This document shows, piece by piece, positions 27,644-37,829 of a stretch of DNA of 64,000 bases. Under the pieces are notes generated by a model. It saw only the letters and a program-made list of their open reading frames with translations, did not search any database and was not told where the DNA came from. Source of the DNA: Hyphomicrobiales bacterium (GTDB taxonomy: Bacteria; Pseudomonadota; Alphaproteobacteria; Rhizobiales; Rhizobiaceae); assembly GCA_900466605.1 (NCBI GenBank), contig UBMU01000014.1, forward strand, positions 122,486 through 186,485. The letters are read 5' to 3'. A program made the position numbers and the translations under genes. The stretch's first letter is position 1; every line of letters begins with the position of its first letter.

Positions 27644-28015
27644 CTATGACCTGATGGCCATCTCGATGGCGGATCGCAAGTCTTTGCTGGCGAATGGCTT
27701 GAACAGGCATGGCCCAGCCTTCCTAGCCTCGGCTATCACTGCCTCTTGGGCATGACCCGTCATGAAGACGACGGGTATCTCAATCGCACGCCTTTTGAGT
27801 TCGAGATCGAGGTCAACCCCGCCCATACCGGGCATGGTGATGTCCAACAGCAGGCAATTCGTATCTGGAATAGCAGCGGAGCCAAGGAATTCGCCTGCGG
27901 ATGCAAATGTTTTGACTGAGTATCCCAACACTTCTAGCAGATCGAGCAACGAATCCCGGACGGACTGATCATCGTCAATAATCGCAATGGAGAGCGAACT
28001 AGGCATAGAGTGCAT
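27644..28015 (-). CDS. Single-domain response regulator (CheY/FixJ receiver)
   Basis: A 123-aa stand-alone receiver. DDD (acidic pocket), the phospho-acceptor Asp in LLLDITMPG, Thr in FMTGHA and Lys in FKPF are all present. There is no output domain, so it must act by protein contact or as a phosphate sink or relay. It starts 8 bases after the stop of the giant kinase at 28024 and is co-transcribed with it, which makes that kinase its likely phosphodonor. This kinase-receiver pairing is common in rhizobia. Confidence 0.9.
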   Translation of the reverse strand: MHSMPSSLSIAIIDDDQSVRDSLLDLLEVLGYSVKTFASAGEFLGSAAIPDTNCLLLDITMPGMGGVDLDLELKRRAIEIPVVFMTGHAQEAVIAEARKAGPCLFKPFASKDLRSAIEMAIRS

Positions 28016-28023
28016 GTCGGCTC

Positions 28024-31000
28024 TCAGGGTCTGTTTGAATTTGGCGGATAGGAATTTGCTGCCTTTCCGGCCGCGCCGGACACGGTTTCCGAAGTGGATT
28101 TCAGTGTAAATGAAAACGTAGCTCCCTCTTTATCGTTCCGGGACGCCCAGAGCCGCCCCCCGAAGCTGTCTATGATTGCCCGGCTGACAGACAGTCCCAC
28201 GCCCATGCCGTTATCCTTCGTCGTATAGAATGCTTCGAACATTTTTTCGTTCGAACCCGGCTGAAATCCGGTTCCATTGTCAACGACGTCGATCTGGACG
28301 TCGTCATTGTCTGCGGTTCTAGTTCTGATCACTATCGTCTTGGGAGAGACATGGTTCGTCCGCACGGCGTCCACAGCGTTGAGCAGCAGGTTCAAGATAA
28401 CTTGCTGCACCTGAACGCGATCACCAGAGGCGAACGGCAGATGCTGCTCAAGGTCGGTCAGCACCAGGACGTCGTTCGTCTGAAGTTCGTTCGACGAGAG
28501 AACGAGTACTTCGTGAACGACGTCATTTATGCCGATCTTTTCGACAGCCACGTTCTTGCTACCGAAGAGGCTTCTGAGTCTTTTGATCGTTTCCGCAGCG
28601 CGATACCCATCTCGCAATGATCTCTGCGCGGTTCTCATCGCACCCTTTATGTTCGGCGGATCGGCCTCTAACATCATTTGACAAGTTTCGGCATTTGCAA
28701 CGATCCCCAGCAGTGGCTGGCTTACTTCATGCGCGATAGAAGCTGTCAGGACGCCCAAAGTCGCGGTCCTGGAGACTTGCGCTAACTCAGAGCGGACTTT
28801 GCCGAGTGCGTCCTGCGCATGCTGCATCTCTGTCACGTCCTGCAGCGATCCCAAGTGCCGCCGCTTTCCCATGCGATCGACACCACTTCGTGTAACCAAT
28901 CTGACGACTTTGACTAGGCCGCCGGCTAATTGAAGCCTCAGTATCCTATCGATATCTGCACCGGAGATCCGGGTGTTCTCAACAAGCCCAATGAACGAGT
29001 GCTGGTCCGACGGGTGAAGCAGGCTTGCGACCGTATGAATGGTGATCGACAATTCCGGTGGAAGCTCGAGTATGCGATAGATCTCCTCAGAGCATTCAAG
29101 CTCGTCGAGGTCGTCGTGCCAGTAGAAACTGCCTGTCCGGCTGAGGCGCTGGGCTTCCCTCAACCAAGCCTCGCTTCGCTGGAGGTCGGAATACAGACGA
29201 GAATTTCCAAGCCAGATACCCGCCTGTGACGCCAAGAAGTCTAGAGCAGCGATGCGATCAGACGCAAATATGCCGGAAGCCAAATCGTTCTCGACATAAA
29301 GCAGACCAATAACCTCGGTAGCGTTGAAAATTGGCACGCAGAGGACTGATTTAGGGCGTTTCTGTTGGAAATAGGCGTCGGACACATCGAAGGCGCTTGG
29401 AGTGAGATCGTCCAACACTGCCGGACCGCGGGCCCGCAGGACGTACTGGATAATCGAGTCTGGAACCTCCGACGTAGAATAAGGGCGACGGTCAAGAGCG
29501 ACTTCCACAGTTCCGTCGCGTGTTGTTGCCGTAGCTTCGACGTAAAGCTCATTCTTGCTGAGGAGAAGCAGCACCCCCCGCTCTGCTCCGGCCTGCTGGA
29601 TGGATAGGCGCATAAGCTTCTCTATCAGTTTGCTCAGAACCATTTCGCTGGATAGCACGCGTGATGCTCGAACCACTGCCTCGATGTCCAGGGAGGTAAC
29701 GGGCATCTCGATTGTGTGTGACGGTACGGCAGCGATCTGCGGTTCGCTGAGATGCAGATAGCGGAGATCAAGGAGACGGACTTTTGCAATGCAACCCCAA
29801 CGGCGGTAACAATCCCTCGCAGCACGCAGATAAGCATCTGATGGGATGGAGAGCCCCCGAGAGGCGTAGAACCGTCCCGCTAGCTCGTTAGCAATTGCTT
29901 CCACCTGCAGAAAATTACCAGTCCGCGAAAGCTGGATTGACTTTTCATAGAGAGTTTGGGCAAGCCCGTCATGACCTTCTAGTCGCGCTCGTTCCGCCGC
30001 GAGAAGCGCCTCCCTGCAGCTAAAGTTACTTGCGCAGTTTTCTGCCCACGTCGACATCCGATCGTGGTAGCGACGAAGAGCGTCGAAATGAGATCCATGT
30101 GCGGACGATGAAGCCACGTCACGATCTGCCAACGCTGCGTAGGTCAGGCCGGCGTAGAAGCCGTATTCAGCCTCTTCGACAGACGATCGCATTGCCCATC
30201 GGATCGTTTCGACTCGGTCGGCCGAGATTTCAGCCGCGTGAAAATCCTCAGTCAGATACTGTTCGATCAGTCTATAGACCCAGTGATAGGCGGTCATCAT
30301 CGCCACACCAGGCTGCGGCTCCTGTTCCGTTAGTGCCCAACTATCCACATCCCAAGAGGCAGCGGTCGCTAAGCCTCTCAACTTGCTGATAAGGCGAAGT
30401 TGCCCGAAGAACCGTTCGGTAGGAAGTCCGAGTTGGACTTGCTTGGCGAATCCTACAGCTTCCTCTACCTCGGTTTGGACACGTTCAAGTGGTTTCCCAC
30501 TCATGAACTCATGCGTGATGCGGTTTCTTGTGTTGTATGCCGCGAATGCCAGGTCGCCCGTTGAACAGCTGATACGGAATGCCTCCGCCATCAGAGGAGC
30601 GCTTTCTGACAGTGGCCTGATCCATGGTGTCGCAAACCCAGCGAACAATGAATAAACTCGCGCTTTGTATCGCGTGCTCTGGGCTTGGTCGACCAGGCGA
30701 CGGGCGAGTTCGCCGAACGCATAGGCTGTCTTATAATCGCCGAACTGAACCCCAAGCGCCATGTTGAGTGCAGCGTAGGCGACCGGGGAGCTTTCGCAAT
30801 TTCCGTATCGCACGCTGAGGTTCGCCATGCGCAGAAGCAGGAATTCCATTAGGCGCCGATCGACGGCGTAGGCTGCGGGGAAGACCTCGGTCATTACAGC
30901 TACGGTTGAAATTATTCGTGGATCAGTCATTTCCGGCAAGTTATCCAAAGCGTCGACAGTGGTGTCGGCCAGGTTCCTGTGAAGTTCCAGGAACTCGCTT

Positions 31001-33636
31001 TCGACGTCCGCAACCGTCGGCTCCGCGGGCCATCCTAGGTCGTCCTTTTGAAGATAGTTGACACCGATCTCTACGGCACGGGCGCTTCGGCCTGTCGTGA
31101 AGTAGAGAAGAACTGCCAAACATACGGCATCCGCTTTGTCAGCTGAGCCTTGAGCTTTGGCCATAAGGCCAGCTAGTCGCTCTTCCGCTGCCGAGAGATT
31201 CCCGATGACGATTTCGCATTCGACCTGATTCAATTCCAACTGGAATGCAAGTTGGGACAGATCCGGCGTGCTTCCGCTGACGAGAGACCTTCCCCGTTCA
31301 AAATAGCCTCTGGCTGACGAGTAGGCGCTTGCCGATTTAGCGCGTTGACCCGCAGTCAGATAAAGGCGCGCGATGGATGGAGCTTCCTTCTTGGTGACGC
31401 CGGAAATGCCACGATCGAATTGAGCTACAATCTCAAAGATCCGCTCTTCCAGCTCGCGCCTTTCGGTATTCGCCAACAATAAACGGCCAATACCAAGGTG
31501 CGCTCGCGAACGCTTCTCAATGTCGACCGAGCTGTAAGCCGCGGACTGCACATGATCATGCGCGAAGGACAGTGTCTCGTCTGTCAGCCTCATAAGACCC
31601 GCATCTAGCGCTGGCTCGAGGGTCGCTTTGACCTCATCGATCGGCATTCCCAAGACGAGCGCCGCGGTTCGTACATCGGTGATGTTCCCGAGCAAGGATA
31701 GTTTGCCTAAGGCATCGCGGGCGTCATGGGGCAGGTTATCGAGTTGCAGGGAGAGCAGTTGCCCGACGTTGGCTGTTTGTGCAGTTCCCCGTATCGCAGA
31801 AGCATTCCAGCTCCACTCGGACGAATGTGGTTGGAAGAACAGCGATCCGTCGGCAGCCAACTGTCGGATGAACTGAATTGTAAAAAAGGGGTTGCCTCCC
31901 GTTTTTTTATTGACGAGGTCCGCCAACGTCGCAACTCTTTCCGGAGAAGTCGCGAGGGTGTTTGCCAACAGCCTAACGAGATCATCATGCTGCAGTGATT
32001 GCAGTCGGATCTCGGTTGTCCGGCCCCGTAGCGCACGCAGGTCATGCAAAACGCTGGCGAGCATTTCACCGTGATCCGATTCCTCCGAACGATAGGCCCC
32101 GACAAACAGTACATGCCGCAGGTCCGGGTCGCCAACCAAGCGTCTAATTAGATCGAGCGTCGCTGCATCGAGCCACTGCAAGTCGTCGATGAAGAGCACC
32201 AGCGGATGCTTTGCGGTCGCGAAGACAGCGAGGAATGCGCGGAAGACGAAGTGGAAGCGCACCTTCGCAGTCGTCAGGTCGGCGGGCGCTGCTGCCGGCT
32301 GCGGACCGAGGATGAAGGCTAGCTCCGGTATCAAGTCGACGATGAGTTGTGCATTGGTACCTAGCGCATTCGCAAGCGCCTGACGCCATGTCGCCAAGTC
32401 CCGTTCATCTTTTCCCAGAAGTTGCTTCACCAGAACACTAAAGGCTTGGCCCAGCGTAGCGTAAGGAACGTCAAATTTGTGCTGATCGAATTTCCCGGTC
32501 GCGAAAAACACGCCTCGCCCATCGAGATTCCTGGAGAGGTCTTCTATTAGCGATGACTTCCCGATACCCGGGGGGCCGGACACCAGTACAAACTCGCTCT
32601 CACCAGTGACTACAACGCGGTCAACAGCATTTATCAGCAGTTGACGGGAGTCATCCCGGCCAAAAAGAGTGACCCGGCTTTGCCTTCGACTAAGAATGTC
32701 ACTTTTCGCAGGCTGAAACCTTTCCACGCTCTCCGTGGCTGAGAAATCCTTAAGGCATCTCCGAAGGTCGTTTTCGACTGCGGCGGCGGACTGATATCGA
32801 TCGTCGGGGTTCTTCTCGAGGAGCTTGAGAATGATCGCGTCGATCTGAGAAGGAATTTGTGTGTTTCGCTCACTGGGCTTCGGTGACTTGCCCGCAAGGT
32901 GCAGGTGGGTCCATTCTAGGACGCTATCGGCCTCGAACGGCAAGGTACCCGTGAAAATCTCAAATAGGGTTATGCCCAGGGCGTACAAGTCGCTTCGGAA
33001 ATCAACGATCCGGTTCATCCTCCCGGTTCTTTCGGGAGCCATATAGGCGAGGGTGCCCGCAATCACCTCGATTGGACGTCCAGTCTCTGTTTGAATAAAC
33101 TGGCCGGCAAGACCAAATCCGGTGAGCTTCACGTTGCTGGATGCATCAAGGAAGCAATTCCCCGGTCTGAGGTCACCGTGAAGGAGCCCGAGATCGTGAA
33201 TCTGCCGAACCGATGTGGCAATCTTGCAAGCAACATCGAGCAAGTCTTTGACAGCGCCGCCTCGTGGTCCAGCGACAATCCCATCCAAGGAAATCCCACC
33301 GGGGTCTTCGAGGAACATCGTCAGTTTGCCTTGAACGCGATTGGTGCCGACCGGACTGATCACCGCTGGGCAATCCAACTCGCTCAGCAGGCGGTATTCT
33401 CTGAGAAGTCGTTCGTCGACCTTACTGGAGGACGAACCGGCGCCCGCAAGGGCGAGAACGCATGGACCGTTTCCCAACGCCGCACGATAGAGATTGATGT
33501 CCCCGTCGCACCGAACCAGCGCTATCTGTGCACCGGTCCTCTCAAGGAACGAATCCACTGACATACCGACGCTGGCTAGATCGGCCCGCGCAGCTGGGCT
33601 CAGAATGGTGGGGTTACCTGAGATCGGTGTCATCAA
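28024..33636 (-). CDS. Pseudokinase/AAA ATPase/GAF/PAS/histidine kinase fusion
   Basis: An 1870-aa soluble signalling protein. Domain order: Ser/Thr-kinase-like domain (about 30-290), STAND-type ATPase (Walker A GPPGIGKSS near 350; Walker B LVLFIDDLQW), long helical/TPR-like region (about 650-1250), GAF (about 1330-1480), PAS (about 1500-1600), HisKA (SIAHEVSQPLLG) and HATPase (GMGVGLSVSRA). The layout matches the family annotated as trifunctional Ser/Thr kinase, ATP-binding protein and sensor histidine kinase. Here the kinase-like domain lacks a recognisable VAIK lysine, and the DFG motif reads GFG (TGFGLAG), losing the magnesium-binding Asp, though HGDLRPGN and APE are kept. It is therefore probably a pseudokinase. 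The downstream receiver is its likely target. Confidence 0.9.
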   Translation of the reverse strand: MMTPISGNPTILSPAARADLASVGMSVDSFLERTGAQIALVRCDGDINLYRAALGNGPCVLALAGAGSSSSKVDERLLREYRLLSELDCPAVISPVGTNRVQGKLTMFLEDPGGISLDGIVAGPRGGAVKDLLDVACKIATSVRQIHDLGLLHGDLRPGNCFLDASSNVKLTGFGLAGQFIQTETGRPIEVIAGTLAYMAPERTGRMNRIVDFRSDLYALGITLFEIFTGTLPFEADSVLEWTHLHLAGKSPKPSERNTQIPSQIDAIILKLLEKNPDDRYQSAAAVENDLRRCLKDFSATESVERFQPAKSDILSRRQSRVTLFGRDDSRQLLINAVDRVVVTGESEFVLVSGPPGIGKSSLIEDLSRNLDGRGVFFATGKFDQHKFDVPYATLGQAFSVLVKQLLGKDERDLATWRQALANALGTNAQLIVDLIPELAFILGPQPAAAPADLTTAKVRFHFVFRAFLAVFATAKHPLVLFIDDLQWLDAATLDLIRRLVGDPDLRHVLFVGAYRSEESDHGEMLASVLHDLRALRGRTTEIRLQSLQHDDLVRLLANTLATSPERVATLADLVNKKTGGNPFFTIQFIRQLAADGSLFFQPHSSEWSWNASAIRGTAQTANVGQLLSLQLDNLPHDARDALGKLSLLGNITDVRTAALVLGMPIDEVKATLEPALDAGLMRLTDETLSFAHDHVQSAAYSSVDIEKRSRAHLGIGRLLLANTERRELEERIFEIVAQFDRGISGVTKKEAPSIARLYLTAGQRAKSASAYSSARGYFERGRSLVSGSTPDLSQLAFQLELNQVECEIVIGNLSAAEERLAGLMAKAQGSADKADAVCLAVLLYFTTGRSARAVEIGVNYLQKDDLGWPAEPTVADVESEFLELHRNLADTTVDALDNLPEMTDPRIISTVAVMTEVFPAAYAVDRRLMEFLLLRMANLSVRYGNCESSPVAYAALNMALGVQFGDYKTAYAFGELARRLVDQAQSTRYKARVYSLFAGFATPWIRPLSESAPLMAEAFRISCSTGDLAFAAYNTRNRITHEFMSGKPLERVQTEVEEAVGFAKQVQLGLPTERFFGQLRLISKLRGLATAASWDVDSWALTEQEPQPGVAMMTAYHWVYRLIEQYLTEDFHAAEISADRVETIRWAMRSSVEEAEYGFYAGLTYAALADRDVASSSAHGSHFDALRRYHDRMSTWAENCASNFSCREALLAAERARLEGHDGLAQTLYEKSIQLSRTGNFLQVEAIANELAGRFYASRGLSIPSDAYLRAARDCYRRWGCIAKVRLLDLRYLHLSEPQIAAVPSHTIEMPVTSLDIEAVVRASRVLSSEMVLSKLIEKLMRLSIQQAGAERGVLLLLSKNELYVEATATTRDGTVEVALDRRPYSTSEVPDSIIQYVLRARGPAVLDDLTPSAFDVSDAYFQQKRPKSVLCVPIFNATEVIGLLYVENDLASGIFASDRIAALDFLASQAGIWLGNSRLYSDLQRSEAWLREAQRLSRTGSFYWHDDLDELECSEEIYRILELPPELSITIHTVASLLHPSDQHSFIGLVENTRISGADIDRILRLQLAGGLVKVVRLVTRSGVDRMGKRRHLGSLQDVTEMQHAQDALGKVRSELAQVSRTATLGVLTASIAHEVSQPLLGIVANAETCQMMLEADPPNIKGAMRTAQRSLRDGYRAAETIKRLRSLFGSKNVAVEKIGINDVVHEVLVLSSNELQTNDVLVLTDLEQHLPFASGDRVQVQQVILNLLLNAVDAVRTNHVSPKTIVIRTRTADNDDVQIDVVDNGTGFQPGSNEKMFEAFYTTKDNGMGVGLSVSRAIIDSFGGRLWASRNDKEGATFSFTLKSTSETVSGAAGKAANSYPPNSNRP

Positions 33637-33923
33637 TAATTAGCTCACTTGAGAGCCGTCGATCGCGTTGTATCGTCGGTTCTGGATAGCGAAGTATATG
33701 CTGCTTCGTTTCATAAGCTCTCCATCAAAATCGCCGCAGCGGTCGTCACATAATATCCGGCTGATGGGCTTCCTTTCGAGACTCTCCATCTTCGACGCAA
33801 AGGCGTCAAGGCAAATAGCTGATGCGGGATCGGCTGGACAATGCGACCATGGCCTCAACGTGACTGTGTCCGATTTCGCGCCCGTCGTAGCCGCACACTT
33901 GGCGGCCACGACGGACTAACAAA

Positions 33924-34559
33924 CTAGACGTTGGCCGAAACCTTACCGGGCCACGTGAAGTAGTAGTAGGTGCCATCGATCTTGTCGAAGTACGCATTCT
34001 GTCCGGTTTTCGTATCAATGTACGACCCGTCGGGGGATTTCGCGAAAGAACCGTCGCTGTTGCGTTTGAGATGGTCGTCCAGGAATGTGTTCCATGTCTT
34101 GCCGTCAGTCGTACTGGCGCTCGCATTGTTCTTGCCGTCTTTGGGATCGAAGGCCATCACTGTCTCTCCTGTCGCAGGGTTTGTCACCTCCAGCGTGCCG
34201 TCTTTCAATGCTGCCATCATCGAGCGGTAGGTAACGTAGCTCGTGGGATCGTTGCTTGGACCGGACAACTTGTCTTTCAGGGCTGTCATGAAATTTTTGG
34301 AACCTATTACTCCCGGAATGGCCTGTGACGGCTTGTCAACGCCAGGCCGTGAACTTTGGCTCTGCAGGGTCTGAAGTAGGATGGAAAGTGTCTTGGAATC
34401 TAGCCCGGTCGGAACCGACGTGTCCAGATTGAAGGCACCAAGAAGTCGGGATGCGGGGTTGTTGGAACTCGATGCCTCCGAATTCGACATGCTGTTCTTT
34501 AGGGCGCCCAATGCGAGCCTGGCACTGTAGCTACGCGCAAGGGCAAGTGCTGAAATCAT
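33924..34559 (-). CDS. Hypothetical protein
   Basis: A 211-aa protein without a recognised domain. The N-terminal 50 residues are Ser/Ala/Asn-rich; the middle has SKNFMTALKDKLSG; the C-terminal third is Gly/Asp/Lys-rich with DGKTWNTFLDDHLKRN and a DKIDGTYYYFTWPG ending. There is no clear signal peptide or membrane helix. The ATG at 34559 was chosen because AAAGGAA precedes it; an open frame extends to 34703. It is flanked by long empty regions and is presumably monocistronic. Confidence 0.7.
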   Translation of the reverse strand: MISALALARSYSARLALGALKNSMSNSEASSSNNPASRLLGAFNLDTSVPTGLDSKTLSILLQTLQSQSSRPGVDKPSQAIPGVIGSKNFMTALKDKLSGPSNDPTSYVTYRSMMAALKDGTLEVTNPATGETVMAFDPKDGKNNASASTTDGKTWNTFLDDHLKRNSDGSFAKSPDGSYIDTKTGQNAYFDKIDGTYYYFTWPGKVSANV

Positions 34560-35394
34560 GTTCGTATTCCTTTCACTATCAGGGCTTGGCGGCGTAACGA
34601 CGGATAATGCGTATTTTGATATTGGGGAGCGTTGGTTGATACTCATTGCCGCGACACTGAGGATCAGTTGCATTCGGTTGTGTCGCTCGTCCGCGCTACC
34701 CAAGCGCTAGGTAGGGTAGCTTGCTTCGGGCTTGTCGATTGTCGCGCAGCGAAAGTAGCTACGCCGCGCGAGGGTCTTAGAAAAAAGAGAAACTAAGTGT
34801 TATAAAACAATCGGATATGGTAATCCGTCGCCAACGATGTGAATTTGCCGAAGTTCGTTGTGGTTGCATTTGCAACGCGATATTTGGTGTCGGCACTAGC
34901 GACCAGTTGCTCGCGCGCGTTCGATTGTTTACGCGGCGGCAGATTTGGCGACACAGCAGGCCATGGAGTGACGCGGCAAACGATTGCGCGTCGAGCGAGT
35001 GGGCTTGTTACTCGTTGAGGCAATGCGAGAGAGATCGCGAATTTCGTACGCGATTGTCCTCTGCCCATCTGAATATTTTCGCAACATGCAACAGATGAGA
35101 TTAGCCGTTTGCATGGTTCTGCCGGATGGATCGCGTCCACCTCTTCCACACCACAAAAATGGAAGATCTGTCTTCAGTCGCGCTCACCGCGGTTGAGCCT
35201 TCTCATGCCTGAAGTAACTGCCGTGGATTAAGCCGCATGTAAAGTTCGGCAGGACCGCAGAGCTCTGGACACCGGGAAATCTTACAAAAAGCCGTAACCT
35301 TAAGGCTGCCGACGGTGCGCCACTCTCTGGAAAACGTACCTATTTTCGAATGGCTAACTTGATTGCGGAACGCATCATCTAGCAAAACACAAGG
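34560..35394. other. Intergenic gap
   Basis: More than 800 bases with no supported gene. The frames present lack motifs and ribosome binding sites. Confidence 0.35.
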
Positions 35395-35814
35395 CTATCG
35401 ATTGTTCAGAAGTTCACGCAGGTTATCTTTGCGATGCACGAGGTCGGCCACGGTGTACCGATCGAAGACGCTCACGAACGCGGCGGTGGCTTCGGACAAG
35501 ATACTTGGCATTCCACATGCTTGCCGAACAATGCATTCCGAGCATTCTAGTAAATCTGTGAGGCCCTCCGTGTGGCGCAATAGACGCCCGAGATTGATGG
35601 TAGCCGGCGGTTGCAGCATTCGGATGCCTCCACCTCGGCCGCGTACGGAATCAATGAAGCCCGCGGCAGAAAGATCCTGAACGACTTTCATCAAATGATT
35701 TTGCGAGATCGAGAAAGACGTGGCGATCTCACGGATCGAACAAAGCTCACCCTCTCGAGCGCCCAGAAACAACATCACCCGGATTGCATAGTCGGTGTAT
35801 CGAGTTAACCGCAT
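35395..35814 (-). CDS. nsrR: NsrR-like Rrf2 regulator (NO sensor)
   Basis: A 139-aa Rrf2-family repressor. The winged helix (residues 2-60; RLTRYTDYAIRVMLFL ... ISQNHLMKVVQDL) is typical of NsrR. Three cysteines in ECSECIVRQACG (about residues 91-100) are positioned to bind the NO-sensitive iron-sulphur cluster. It is divergent from the truncated-haemoglobin/hmp operon, the classical NsrR target, and a matching NsrR-type box lies between them. On NO exposure the cluster is destroyed and repression is relieved. Identification is strong from both sequence and context. Confidence 0.9.
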   Translation of the reverse strand: MRLTRYTDYAIRVMLFLGAREGELCSIREIATSFSISQNHLMKVVQDLSAAGFIDSVRGRGGGIRMLQPPATINLGRLLRHTEGLTDLLECSECIVRQACGMPSILSEATAAFVSVFDRYTVADLVHRKDNLRELLNNR

Positions 35815-35845
35815 CGTCAGCCTGCGTCAAAAAGACCATTCACAA

Positions 35846-35872
35846 AAGATGCATTTCGTTAGCATGTTTCTT
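35846..35872. promoter_or_regulatory. Probable NsrR operator
   Basis: AAGATGCATTT (35846-35856) followed by AGCATGTTTCTT (35861-35872) forms an imperfect dyad. The left half is identical to the enterobacterial NsrR half-site consensus. It lies in the divergent region between nsrR and the NO-detoxification operon. Confidence 0.7.
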
Positions 35873-35918
35873 CGCGGTGCAATAGATGTATGTCAGATAC
35901 CTTTTTAAGGACGTGCCG

Positions 35919-36578
35919 ATGACCAACCCTAGCGAAGCGCAGATTTTCGAAGTGCTCAGGGAATTCTACAGCCGAGTTCAGAAGGACGACGAACTGGGAC
36001 CAGTGTTTGCAGTCGTCGAGGACTGGGATGAGCACCTTACCAGGTTAGGTGAGTTTTGGTCGTCGGTCACCGCGATGACCGGAAAATACAAAGGCAATCC
36101 CATCGCTATGCATCTGGTCCACTTAGAGAGAATTCGACCCAGTATGTTCAAACGATGGCTCGAACTCTGGACGGAAACGACGAGCTCTAGGCTCGACCCA
36201 GAGACCGCTCGGATGATGCAGGCCAAAGCGGCGCGGATTGCAGCGCGTCTTTCACATGCCCTCTTCAACACCTCCGTCGCCTCAAATCTTCGGAAGAACA
36301 CGCGTCTATCCCCCTTCAGAACGTCAGCCGAGTTCACGCAGGAAAATATTCCCCCACAACTGCTCCGTCAGCACTCGCTCGACCCGCATACCTGGGGTGT
36401 CATCCGCGTGAGCCGCGGTAAAATTCACTATCGCGAGGGACGGACAGCTCCGGGATCCGACGTGAGTGAAGGCGGTAGTCGTGTAATCCCGCCTGGCGTG
36501 CCGCATCAGCTCGAATTGATCGGTCCGGTATGCCTCAAGATTGAGTTCTACGATCGAAATCCATCAGAACACCCGTAA
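35919..36578 (+). CDS. Group III truncated haemoglobin fused to DUF1971
   Basis: A 219-aa fusion. Residues 1-130 form a group III truncated globin: PSEAQIFEVLREFYSRV at the start, the tryptophan-bearing FWSSVTAMTGKYKGNP, the proximal His in MHLVHLERI and MFKRWLELW. Residues 140-215 form a DUF1971/TehB-N cupin-like domain (ENIPPQLLRQH ... TWGVIRVSRGKIHYR ... VIPPGVPHQLE). The globin probably binds NO or O2. The gene follows the NsrR box and is followed after 17 bases by hmp, so it belongs to the NO regulon. The ATG at 35919 follows AAGG; the upstream frame start at 35886 is less likely. Confidence 0.88.
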   Translation: MTNPSEAQIFEVLREFYSRVQKDDELGPVFAVVEDWDEHLTRLGEFWSSVTAMTGKYKGNPIAMHLVHLERIRPSMFKRWLELWTETTSSRLDPETARMMQAKAARIAARLSHALFNTSVASNLRKNTRLSPFRTSAEFTQENIPPQLLRQHSLDPHTWGVIRVSRGKIHYREGRTAPGSDVSEGGSRVIPPGVPHQLELIGPVCLKIEFYDRNPSEHP

Positions 36579-36595
36579 GTATGAAAGGAAGCACC

Positions 36596-37810
36596 ATGCC
36601 TAAACCCTTGTCTGCGCAAACAATCCAACTGGTAAAGCAAAGCGTTCCGGCACTAGCGGCTAATGGAGCGGACATCACCCGCCGGATGTATTCACTGCTA
36701 TTTCAAGACGATCACATCAGGGAACTGTTCAATCATGCAAACCAGGGGGAGGGCGGCTCTCAGGTGAAGGCCTTGGCCGCTGCCATCCTTGCCTACGCTC
36801 AGAACATCGAAAATCTGTCCGCGCTTCTTCCCGTCGTGGAGCGTATTGCACACAAGCACATCGGCTACCACATTCTCCCGGAGCATTACCCCTACGTGGC
36901 TAACGCGTTGCTCGCGGCCATCAAAGACGTGCTGGGTGACGCCGCAACGAATGAATTGCTGGAGGCCTGGGGTGAAGCCTATTGGTTCCTTGCCGACATC
37001 CTCAAGGAACGGGAAGCCGATATCAGGTCGCAGTTAGAATCCCAGCAGGGCGGATGGACTGGTTGGCGCGCATTTAGAATCGAAAAGAAGACACGAGAGA
37101 GCAGCGTCGTGACCTCATTTGTGCTTCGCCCTGTAGACGGGGGCTTGGTTGCCAGACACAAGCCGGGTCAGTATCTTACGGTCCGTCTTACTCTCTCTGA
37201 TGGTCGTACGGTGAAGCGCAACTATTCTTTATCGAACGCGCCAAACGAGAATGCTTATCGTATTTCAGTCAAACGGGAATCGACCGGGCAAGGTGCCTCG
37301 AGATACCTTCACGATGCCGCGGAAGTCGGGACGATCCTGGAGGCGACGCCCCCAGCTGGAGATTTTTATCTTCCGGACGAACCCCAAAACCCAGTCGTCT
37401 TGTTGTCTGGAGGTGTCGGCTTCACGCCAATGGTCAGCATTCTGGAAACGATCGCGTCGGAGTATCCCGAAATCGAAACGCATTTTGTTCATGGCGCTTT
37501 GAACGGGCAGACGCATGCAATGGATCGTCATGTCAGGACGCTAGCAAGCCAACACGGACGCGCAACGGTCAAAACGTTTTACAGCGAGCCGTTGGGCGAG
37601 GACGCAGCCGGCTACTCTCATGACCATGACGGCTTCATTACTGTCCCCTGGTTGGAGAACAACACCCCGTTCGATTCCGCGGATTTCTATCTCTGCGGCC
37701 CCAAGCCGTTCCTCGCCGCCCTGGTCGGTGGACTGACGAAGGCGGGGATTCCCTCAAACCGCATCCACTATGAATTCTTCGGTCCTACCGAAGATTTGCT
37801 TGCGGCTTGA
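36596..37810 (+). CDS. hmp: Flavohaemoglobin, NO dioxygenase
   Basis: A 404-aa protein with the canonical Hmp architecture: globin domain (1-140; proximal His in AHKHIGYH), FAD-binding domain (150-260; RNYSLSNAP, KPGQYLTV) and NAD-binding domain (265-400; LSGGVGFTPM, YLCGPKPF). It converts NO and O2 to nitrate with NAD(P)H. The second in the nsrR-divergent operon, it follows the globin/DUF1971 gene by 17 bases. The ATG at 36596 has AAAGGAAG; an in-frame ATG at 36581 precedes it. Expected control is by NsrR. Confidence 0.95.
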   Translation: MPKPLSAQTIQLVKQSVPALAANGADITRRMYSLLFQDDHIRELFNHANQGEGGSQVKALAAAILAYAQNIENLSALLPVVERIAHKHIGYHILPEHYPYVANALLAAIKDVLGDAATNELLEAWGEAYWFLADILKEREADIRSQLESQQGGWTGWRAFRIEKKTRESSVVTSFVLRPVDGGLVARHKPGQYLTVRLTLSDGRTVKRNYSLSNAPNENAYRISVKRESTGQGASRYLHDAAEVGTILEATPPAGDFYLPDEPQNPVVLLSGGVGFTPMVSILETIASEYPEIETHFVHGALNGQTHAMDRHVRTLASQHGRATVKTFYSEPLGEDAAGYSHDHDGFITVPWLENNTPFDSADFYLCGPKPFLAALVGGLTKAGIPSNRIHYEFFGPTEDLLAA

Positions 37811-37829
37811 ATCGTCGATTTCGTGACGC

